Source of the DNA: Ypsolopha sequella
Taxonomy: Eukaryota; Arthropoda; Insecta; Lepidoptera; Ypsolophidae
Length of the DNA: 64,000 nt
Assembly: GCA_934047225.1 (NCBI GenBank)
Contig: OW203993.1
Span: forward strand, 22,830,069 to 22,894,068
Direction: 5' to 3'
The position numbers and the translations under genes were made by a program. Below, in pieces: positions 55,803-64,000 of this stretch (positions are counted from its first letter, which is position 1; each line of letters begins with the position of its first letter). Under the pieces are notes generated by a model. It was not told the DNA's origin. It saw only the letters and a program-made list of their open reading frames with translations, and searched no databases.

Positions 55803-57570
55803 GTTTAGAAAAGTCACTGTCTAGTTGTTCACATACAACTAGCCCGCTATCTCTGTAAAATTGGTGCTGCGCCGGGGATAATATAATTTTTTAACTATAA
55901 AAATCCTGATAAAAGCTGGATGTTTCAAAAAGTCTGGACATTTAATTCAAAAAATGAAATCATTCCAGACGCAGTGCACATTTTAGAGGGATAGCAGGGT
56001 AGTTGAATTTAGTTCAATAAAAACTGAAGACTGATTTAATACTCATATATTATAAAAAAAAATAACGTAATTAGAAAAAGCTGGACGGATGATAACCTTG
56101 GTTATAACTAGCTACCAGGTGAATTAAACTAGGACCTTGAGAAGCTAAATCTACAGGGTATTTAACACAGTCCTATAAACAACAGAAGATGTATTAAGTA
56201 ACTTATTTAACCCTATAATGCCCAATTGAAATATAAACCATTATAGACATATTTTTAGTTTTCACTTTTGTATGGACTTACAGCTAAAAGATGACAAATT
56301 TCATAATAGTGCCATCCTATTCTACTGTTACAAAAAAATGCTTTTTACTTGCTTATAAATTTAAACAAGCATTTACATAAAAAAAAACACTGACCACTGA
56401 CATAACGCTTATTTTATTGTTAAAAATGTAGTGGGACGAGTTGAGAACAAAAAAAAAAAATATTTTGTAAATCTTCAACTGGTGACTGGTGACGGGCAGC
56501 AGCGTCACTGGTGCGAGGGTTCCGGCACCGCGCTCACCAACCCGCCTGCCCAGCCTGTGTGAGTATGGGCAATTCTTCCAGTATGACCGCCGGGAGTGGC
56601 AAAGTCCTGGAAAGGCTTATGTCCAGCAGTGGACGAACTAGGCTGATGGATGGAAATCTTCAACTCATCCCGAGCTCGCTGTGGGACAAGTTGACAAACA
56701 ACCCCAACTAAATGCTCTTGCTACTTGGATATTTTTTCCAATGCTGTCATTAACAAACTATTGCTATGTTCTCGAAGTAGCAAAAATTTTTAATGAATAC
56801 TGGTTGAATACAGGGTTATAGTTTTTTAAATGAATTTTAAAGTTTAAATTTTATTTACTAGATCTTAGTAACAGTTAACATTTTGATATTTTGGATTAGG
56901 CATTAAAGGTTAAATAAGTTACTTACTTATCAATAACCCTGTTTAATCATTTGAAATGGAGATTACAACAGATTATATAGAGTACATTGTGTACTTTAAC
57001 TAAAGCACAAGACTTATGCTTTAGTCAAAGATTGTGTAGGATTAGAAGTCACCTCTGCCTATGAATGAATAATAGAGTGGTATGCCTGCAGGGATTAGGC
57101 GGATGGTATGCTCTCCAGTTGGAGCTACTCCATCCTCCCATTGCTTAGAGGTATGGTATCCTATGGCCCAGGGACAATTTCTCACATCCTTAATTTTTTT
57201 TTAGGCAAGCTCACAGTCGAAATACCATCACACAAGAAAATGTTATTTGCAGCCAGGACACAGGAATGGTTCCTGTTCAGAATGATGATGAGGATGAGGA
57301 GGAGCTATCCCTCTGTTAATCTTATAGCTGTAAATTTTTAATGACAATTTTTAAATGTGTGGATTGAAACATAGATTATGCATTCGTGTCGGTCTTTTCA
57401 TGCTGTACATTTGTCTCAGGTGCATTATATTGTATACTTTATTTTTATAACCTCAGCGTGTGCAACTCGCACTTGACCGATGTTTTTATTGTTTTATTAA
57501 TTTATTTTCCTTTTGATCTCTATTTATATTATTGATTATTTATAGCACCTACACAACTAAGTTTACACCT
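55803..57570. other. Non-coding or intronic DNA
   Basis: 'aaggcttatgtccagcagtg' then 'gacgaactaggctgatgga' (56610-56655) is the end of a common lepidopteran retroelement. An acceptor-like T-run and AG near 57205 precede a short frame ending in acidic residues. Its link to the 55173 exon is unproven. Confidence 0.35.
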
Positions 57571-57734
57571 GCCCTCGTAGCATAGTGTTTAATCGCGCGC
57601 GACGGCACTTAGTTGAATCACAAGTGCGAGGAGTGTGACACGATGTTTTTGCGATTAAACAGTATGTCATGCTCCTCGCACCTGTGATTCAACTAAGCCG
57701 CGTCGCACGCGTTTAAACACTATGCTACCTGGCC
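57571..57734. mobile_element. Foldback MITE (about 60-bp arms)
   Basis: 'gtagcatagtgtttaatcgc', 'acttagttgaatcaca' and 'gtgcgaggag' against their inverse. Same family as the ends of 33032-34075. Confidence 0.7.
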
Positions 57735-57968
57735 AGATTAACGCCATTAAAGCTTTTCATAACTGGAAACAGCACCCGTTTATATGTGACCAAAATATTT
57801 GTATAGACAAGTAGGTACTAATCACTTTTGCGTTCCCAAACATTAAAAAAGTGTATGTTAAAAAATAAAAATAAAACTACAGGGTGTAGTCTTAATTGTA
57901 TAGTTCTTTTAAAGGGCTAAATCGCTGTTCAAGTCAGTAGATCCTTTTGTGTGAATTAAGAACATATC

Positions 57969-58095
57969 GTCACGACATAAAACCCCGACGGGGTGACAGA
58001 GGTATTCCCGAGTGTGATTTGTGAAATAGAAGTCACTTGGTTATATCCGCTTTTTACCGACGATTATTACGCCCCAAACGTGATGAGTGGTGTGC
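57969..58095 (+). repeat. Dispersed repeat, uninterrupted copy (partner at 42789)
   Basis: 'gtcacgacataaaaccccga' to 'ccgacgattattacgcccca'. Lacks the 185-bp insertion of the partner. Confidence 0.5.
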
Positions 58096-58479
58096 CGTAT
58101 CGCCGTGATAGTTAAAGGCTTGGGCATGGTCTAAGGTTAAAGGTAATTTTTTTTTATTTGATAAGTTGACTAATGTCAATGTTGTTGTATAACGACACAT
58201 TCATTCTGTGTTAGTGATCCTATAATTTGTTGAATTTGTTATTAATAAGTTAAATGACCAATGCCAATATTGTTTTATTTGATTTTTAAGGTAACTTACA
58301 TTAAAAAGTGAAGACTTGGTAATTAAAGTTAATTAAAAAATATTTTGTTATGTTGCTTCATATTTCAAGAAGGAAATCAGGACTTTAAAAGTTGATAACA
58401 AGTGCCCGTGTTAATATTTTAATAATTGAGACTGAAGTTGAATAGCGTGCAATACGTTAAAAAGTAAGAATATGTATTT

Positions 58480-58590
58480 TTCACCTCAGTAGCTCGAAAA
58501 GCGCGCCTTTACTGCTTAAAATCAGTGATAGTCGATTTTGCTCACTGTTTTTAAGCAACAAAGGCGCGCTTTTCGAGCTAGTCAGGTGAA
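58480..58590. repeat. Hairpin, 49-bp arms
   Basis: 'agctcgaaaagcgcgccttt' and 'gcttaaaa.cagtga' against the inverse arm at 58542-58590; 13-bp loop and a few mismatches. It lies just downstream of the transposase stop. Confidence 0.8.
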
Positions 58591-58754
58591 AATAACTATC
58601 GTATTATTTTTTATTGTATTTGAATACAAATAAAACAAGTTGATTTGTAACTGATCACTTTTATTTTTAATGCAAAACCAATTACAATTACCTCCAAACT
58701 AAACATGAATTAGAATTATATTTGATTGTTATACTACACACATTTGAGGAATAT

Positions 58755-61444
58755 TTAAAAAGTGTATAATAAGGGAATGAAATATAATTCTGAATCGAAT
58801 TTTGTTACAACTAATTTACATTTCACATCGCAGGGGAAACAATGACATTCTGTCCTCAAACCAAAATCAGAGTTGCTCTTGAATATATTCAGATATGAAG
58901 AGTATATTGGTAGATCAAAAACATTTTGTAAGTCATTAAATTTGAAACATTGAATAATAATTTGGTTATTTTCAACTGTAATACTGTTAACTTCCATAAT
59001 TTCTTTTTTCGTTGTTAAAAAGTACCTGTCTGCTGCTTTAGTAGATAGGACAAAATCCTTGAAATACAGAATTAAATAGTTAGTCTTTAGATTTCTCTTT
59101 ACATATGGGTTATTTGTTTTTGGTGGATCAGCACTTTGTTCGTTCTCAATATGCTCGTACTCACCAAGTCTTTTGGCGACTTGAGCAAGGGGTTTATTAC
59201 CCTGTCTTAGCAAGTTTTTTATTAAATATAATTTATTTTCAAATTTGTACGCATTAAACGTTTCTAACTTGCCAAAATGACGAACCTCCTCGTGAGGAGG
59301 ACGAAATTCCAACGTGAATCAAGTTGTGAACATTACTTGTTATGTAGTCAATACCGTAAATTCTTTTGTAATGTGTAACAAAATATTTTAATAGTTCTTC
59401 CGCCAAAGACAAATACCGAAAATGTTCCTCACTTGAACATATTGTAATGGCACAGAATAACGCGAGAAAATGGTGAAATGCGTCTTGTTTCAAAACTTTG
59501 TGTAAAATTGCTACACTTAAATATAAAAAGAAGGTTCTGTACTCTGAGCCTTTCCAATGGCTAAGACAGTCCAATCCTCGAACTGCTCTATGTATCTCAG
59601 TTGGGGTTTTGGATGAGCTTAAAAAAACATTGACAGTTTGGATGTCATTTGCACGCCACTTGGTGTCCTTTTTTCCAAAATTGCCATCGCGCCATCCGAT
59701 GAGAAGTCTTTTCATTACACCCAAGGCAAGTAAGTGCAACGAATCTGCGACAGGAAAAGCTTCGATCATGTCGATTGGAAGTTTTAACAAAGGTGAGTCT
59801 ACTTTGTGATGGCCTCCATATTTTTTTACCCGGAAGTCTTCATCTGTTCTTAAAGGGCAATCGATACCAGGGAAGATGACGGTGTGGGAAACATGAGAAT
59901 ATTCACCAACGACAGTACACTTCAGGCATCCATGTTTGCCGTTGTAATTACAAACACCTGTAAATAAAATAAATACTAACATTAACGTTAATTTAATATT
60001 AAAATAAAGAAAATTGATACTTGTATTTAATTAAATTAATGAATATGAATAATGAGTTGGTAGGTATTTCGGTAAGGTATTTTTGACAGAACAGTTTAGC
60101 TATAAAAAGTACAATATATATCTACCTTTTATCATTGCTCTAGCCGGAGAATCACAAACAAAGCATCTTAACTTTACTTCAACCTTTGTATTTTTAATCT
60201 CAATGCCATTTTGAAGAATTTCAGTCATTTCCTCAACAAATGGCAATAAGTATGCTTCTAAGTCCTTGGGTTTTTCTAAGCCCAAGTAAATGCCACAAAT
60301 GATAGGCTGTATTTGTGGTTTTTCAGAAATGCTACAAAGTATAGGCCAAAATTGTTGCTTGGAACTATTATAAACTGGTAACCCATCTATGTTAACTGAA
60401 ATCGAAATACTTTTAGGTGTTTCCGCTGTTTTTTCTAAATTTCTTATTATAGATTTTTTGAGTCCGTTGTGCCAGTATTCTCCTGAGCCCATTAAAGTTG
60501 TTGTTATTGCCCTCGGTGTCTTTAGCAATGTACGGGGGTCATTGGGCATAGTGTTGGGTGTTGTTTCATTTAAAATTTCAAGTAGATCCTTTAAAGCAGA
60601 ATGACTAATATTGTGTTTTAAAGCCCAGCTCCGTATTTTCTTGCGAAGATCACATTTCTTTTCATTTTCTTTAAAACGTTCATAATTTAGTTCATTATCA
60701 TCACCAACATGTGTGTCAACTTCCGCCATATCTGATCTGTGGAATTACACAACATTAATTAAAATCACGTCTCCCTGCTGTGATATCTACACATTGATTT
60801 TTAAAGGTTAACGTCTGTAACAAAACCGCGGTGTAGTACCTAGTTGATTTTTATTACCTAAACCAACCAATCTTACCCAAAAATCTTAGTGTCTCTAAGA
60901 TCTAAACAGCTTGTAGCAGAAGTTATAAAATAAAAATATAGACAGGACTGGCCATGACAATGTTGAAAAAAACATGCAGGGGCAGCATGCTGCCAAAGAG
61001 CTCTCAAAAGTACCTATGTTTCTTCGTAGTGTCTTCCTGTGACCTGGATTGACTTCCTTGAAAAAGTAAGTACATAATAAAGTTGACACCCTATATAATT
61101 ATAGTATGCACTGACCTTTCATCAGAGTCAGAACCACTAGCGGAGGCATCTCTTTGGCATTCTATTTCAGAAGCATTAAAGTGTCTAGAAAAAAAGCAAA
61201 ATATATAGGGTACATTAGGTACAATAAATTAAATTAAAAAATCACTCCCATGTGGATTCCTTGACTTATATTATTCTACGTTCTAAATCTTTTATTTTAT
61301 TTTAAATAAAGATTTATATTTGCGTTAGGTATAATCTTATAAGATAACTTGGATATTTTTTACATAAACTAGTATTATATTATCTGTGACATAACCAAGT
61401 TACTGCAAATTTCAAGTTACTACATACCTTTCGCCAGCACTCAT
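58755..61444 (-). CDS. CACTA/EnSpm-like transposase, multi-exon, one frameshift
   Basis: I infer exons (minus) at 61444-61428, 61184-61116, 60736-60126 and 59957-58755. All introns are GT-AG (243, 379 and 168 bp) and all junction phases agree. The product starts near MSAGER, has an acidic Ser-rich segment, then WALKHNISHSALKDLLEIL, VNIDGLPVYNSSKQQFWPIL (about 60380-60330), FVCDSPARAMIKG joined across the last intron to a C.YNGKHGCLKC zinc-ligand-like motif, GGHHKVDSPLLKLP, and DSLHLLALGVMKRLL. This is the order seen in Tnp2-like CACTA transposases of animals (PTHR33053 type). The frame breaks near 59313, where NVHNLIHV should continue to EVRHFGKL. About 16 extra bases with an imperfect 'cctcctcgtgaggagg' palindrome separate the two and shift the frame. 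The rest reaches a stop at 58755. It would cut and rejoin the element ends; this copy needs a corrected frame to do so. Family is fairly sure, details are inferred by eye. Confidence 0.75.
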
Positions 61445-61596
61445 AACATTGGCATAAAATTATTTTCAATTTGTTCTGGTACGGAACCCTTACCAATATG
61501 TTTTACATTAAACTTTTTTATGTTTTGGTATACTTTTTTCACTTTCCTGCGATAACCTCTGGTCCTTTTCAATGCTTTCCATTGCCGCTCATCCAT
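61441..61596 (-). CDS. 51-codon basic leader ORF, possible exon 1
   Basis: ATG at 61596; reads MDERQWKALKRTRGYRRKVK and on to a stop whose TGA overlaps the ATG at 61444 ('ttatga'). It is rich in Lys and Arg, like a DNA-binding or nuclear-localising N-terminus. It lies in the adjacent frame to the transposase exon that begins at 61444. Either it is the true N-terminus separated by a one-base frameshift, or a short upstream ORF. The overlap of stop and start is notable. Confidence 0.4.
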   Translation of the reverse strand: MDERQWKALKRTRGYRRKVKKVYQNIKKFNVKHIGKGSVPEQIENNFMPML

Positions 61597-61599
61597 TTT

Positions 61600-62222
61600 T
61601 GTTTGTTTTATTAATTAGTACGACTTTTTGTCAAAAATAGGCGACGCGCGCTGTCCGTGGTTTTGAGGTTATGAAACCGGGAAGTAACACTCCCTCTTTC
61701 TACTCTTGAAGCTGGTTAAAACACCATTAGGTAATTGTTATCGTTGATATACGGCGTGGTTCCGAATATGAGAGTTATAAATCGCTCTTGTGTCACTGGG
61801 AAAATTCTTACTCAATTAGGAAATTATAAACTCTAATAGACTCCATTTAAGCATTCTGTAATTCTACGAGAGTATATAAACTCAAATGTACGTGCTTAGT
61901 TCTTATTTCGGAGTCAGTAACATCTGATATACGGCTGCCATACATTGGCGTTATGGTTACACCTATTTATCCCTTCAAGACGTAGAAATGATTTCTGTAA
62001 CTCCTTTATATTTCCTAAGCACTCCATTACTGCCTATTGGAGTTGTAAACCGCTAAAAAAGCATTTACTAACTCTTTACTGAAGCTCAAAGCATCAAAAA
62101 TCGCTGAGAGCATTAGCTAACGCAATTATATGTCTTCAAGTAAATTTCACCGCTTTTATAACCCTCTTTTGCGTCCAAGAGGATTTACAGAAGCGAATAA
62201 AGCAGCTTGTGTGTTAGTTGGG
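61600..62222. repeat. Right subterminal region of the large element
   Basis: Contains 'ataaatcgctcttgt' (61767 on), 'ataaactc' and 'tttataaccctcttttgcg' (62155-62173), the inverse of left-end motifs, and closes with the terminal 'cttgtgtgttagttggg'. Less regular than the left side. Confidence 0.6.
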
Positions 62223-62224
62223 CT

Positions 62225-62729
62225 TAAAATATGCTATCGAGGATAGGCCCCGCAAAAACATCAAAGTTCCCTAATTTATTCTTCGTGGTTTGAAGAATCT
62301 AGCAATACTATAAGTGAAAAAAAAAAGTATTTCTGCCTAGAATATAATGCACACACTTAGCGAAACAGAATCATCTAAAATCATTCCAGTAATGAGAAAA
62401 AAAAACAACATAGATTGCTCTTAAAAAAAGTTGTCATGTCGAGGTCTAAGATTATCTTGAGCAAATATTAATTATGGATTAAAACCTGTATAAACTTTAT
62501 TACACTCTGAAACGACAGATTTTTCCTAAAACGTTTAGTTTTTTTTAATAATAAAACTTGTGAATAAAATTCCTCCTTGCGAAACCTCTACTTAGCGTGG
62601 TTGTACAGTGTTGTGTTAAATTGGTCTTTATCTGTTCAAGCGACGGTTGAGTCGCCGATCTCCACTACCCACGGTTTATCGCGGCCGCGGGCTCTAACTC
62701 AATGATTCCCTTAAGTGCTGTATCTCGGA
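62225..62729. other. Non-coding flank
   Basis: AT-rich. 'tggttgtacagtgttgtgtt' and 'ggtttatcgcggccgcgggc' stand out but match nothing I recognise. Confidence 0.4.
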
Positions 62730-62980
62730 AACTATTAAACCTACAGAGCTGAAATTGCGCTAAAAGTTACCTTTAAAATTAGCAGTTATATGTATATTTT
62801 TCGCTTTTACACATACTTTTGAAATTATAAGCAAAAAAAACAAAAAAGTGTGAAAATTTCAATGTTTTTTGCGTACATCTCAAAACACATAAGAAAATTT
62901 TGTTGGATAGCTCTAGATTCAGATTCAGCGGCCCAAAACACATAGAGTACGATAATAAAACCGACAACTAGATTTTTTAC
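62730..62980 (-). repeat. Repeat X, minus copy
   Basis: Inverse of 50312-50540, including 'cttttgaaattataagcaaa' and 'acgataataaaaccgac'. Extends a little further, with 'ctcggaaactattaaaccta'. Confidence 0.65.
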
Positions 62981-64000
62981 AACTGGAGGCAGTTCATTGA
63001 TACGGTTTTCTTGGATTATTCGTCCTAAATGTCATCCATTTCCATGATAAGATTCGTAATATTTTTTTACAGCGACACTTTTGAAAAATTAAATTGAAGT
63101 TGCTGTTAGCTTAATGTTGTCTCATTCACACACAAAATTTTAAAAAATTTGGATTTGCCATTCCTAAGAAATATAAAAAAAATGGTTGTACTGAAAATTG
63201 AGTTCTCCACATAAAACAACCATTTCATAGATAAGCGCACCTTAATATTAATAGAATCATAGAATCATATCTTTATTCATGAACATAGGTAATGTTAGGT
63301 TGGTATACATTTTTGAGCGCTATGTCCTACCGATAGGCGTATGAATACATTAATATTAATTATGCAAAGGTGTGAAAACAATTTTTAAGAATATTCTAAA
63401 TTTTTACTTGTACTTGAAAAGTGTAAAATTATTTTGTTTGTTAGTTAGGTTTTGTAAAAGGCCCTAGAAAATGCTTTACAGCGAAACCGGTCGGATAAGT
63501 GGATATACGAGTATGTGGATAAGTACAAGTATTTTTTTAAACAATGTTTTATAAACTCCACCAAGTGCCAACAATCACTAGCATCTACTATACTAAAAAA
63601 TGTAGTGTTTATGTATATAAGATATAGGTAAAGAGAAGAGGAATTATAGAGCCAACCGAAAGGTCATTAGTGGTCAGTCTAGAATGTAGACTCTAGATCA
63701 ATATGGCTGACGGTGAAAGCTCAGCCAACTGTCTGAGTAAACATAACATCAGACCCTGAACAAATAAGCTTAAAGCCAGCTCGGCTAAATATAGCCGTCT
63801 ACACCACGTACCTTTCCAGTCCAACGGGCCTATCTTTGAATCGGTTGCCAACTGGTTGCCAATCACCAAAAATATAGATAAAAGGCAAGTATTGAACTAT
63901 TTACGAACTGTGACGTCACTTCAAGTGCGAACGTTCCGAAAAGGTTATAAGGGTTCCGCGTAATATTGCGTGTCGCCGCAGAAAGCAGGCAGAGACAAAA
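62981..64000. other. Non-coding to window end
   Basis: 'atctttattcatgaacatag' near 63270 resembles a retroelement 3' tail. 'tgacgtcacttcaagtgcg' near 63912 resembles the ends of the 32513 MITE. No gene seen. Confidence 0.4.

Larger units (their letters stand above)
50811..62222. mobile_element. Large CACTA/EnSpm-like transposon (about 11.4 kb)
   Basis: Left end 'cccaactaacaaaactgaga' at 50811; right end the inverse of 'cccaactaacacacaag' closing at 62222. CT flanks both sides (50809-50810, 62223-62224), a 2-bp duplication. Left subterminal repeats of 'gcgatttata' and 'acaagagggttacaa.agcg' type reappear inverted near the right end ('ataaatcgctcttgt', 'ttataaccctctttt'). Inside are a multi-exon transposase (minus) and a spliced plus-strand gene. 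The interior also carries a 52.1-kb MITE and several foldbacks. The joining of the two ends is inference from matching termini and matching subterminal motifs. Confidence 0.65.

Noticed and set aside
57108..57341. C-terminal exon of the accessory gene
   Set aside because: Acceptor is plausible but the phase that follows the 55475 donor gives a short unrelated tail; not supported.

Overview
The window looks like intergenic DNA from an insect, most likely a moth or butterfly (Lepidoptera). It is AT-rich, I found no conserved host gene, and almost everything recognisable is a transposable element or its remains. The inference to Lepidoptera rests on recognised repeat types: a tRNA-like SINE with a 'cggtgaagga' body, LINE tails ending in 'gcgaagccgcggg'-type sequence, the 'aaccgacttcaa' repeat, a BEL/Pao LTR element, and mariner/Tc1, pogo-like, hAT-like and TTAA-flanked DNA elements. 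No database search was possible, so family names come from motifs read by eye.

Layout. 1-6.6 kb: end of a hAT-like element, a SINE, a TTAA-flanked MITE, LINE scraps, and a LINE reverse-transcriptase fragment in which 57 codons are tandemly repeated about five times in frame. 6.8-10 kb: nested DNA transposons, with a broken Tc1-type transposase on the minus strand. 10.9-11.8 kb: a short element with perfect 30-bp inverted ends and an HTH-like ORF. 12.4-12.9 kb: a MITE with a sister copy at 52 kb. 12.97-17.3 kb: a young BEL/Pao LTR element (apparently identical 465-bp LTRs, 5-bp target duplication) that keeps gag and integrase but has lost protease, reverse transcriptase and RNase H. 17.4-24.5 kb: a cluster of foldback, hAT and pogo-like MITEs plus a LINE C-terminal fragment. 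24.9-26 kb: a decayed mariner. 26-35 kb: LINE remnants and the 'aaccgacttc' element, containing a 356-bp near-perfect palindrome. 35.8-37.4 kb: a non-autonomous element with 'cccaactagcaaaa' ends. 39-43 kb: a compound minisatellite and a nested pair of TTAA-flanked elements. 43-50 kb: a SINE, MITEs and a LINE RNase H fragment with a target duplication.

50.8-62.2 kb is the most interesting part. I infer one transposon of about 11.4 kb, bounded by 'cccaactaaca' inverted ends and a 2-bp duplication. It has three 121-bp subterminal repeats at the left and related motifs at the right. It encodes a multi-exon CACTA/EnSpm-like transposase on the minus strand and a spliced gene on the plus strand whose product resembles the N-terminus of insect DUF4806-type proteins. 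The 35.8-kb element shares its end sequence and 2-bp duplication size and is probably a non-autonomous relative.

The genes do not form a host pathway. They are replication genes of separate selfish elements, and the order of nesting gives a partial insertion history.
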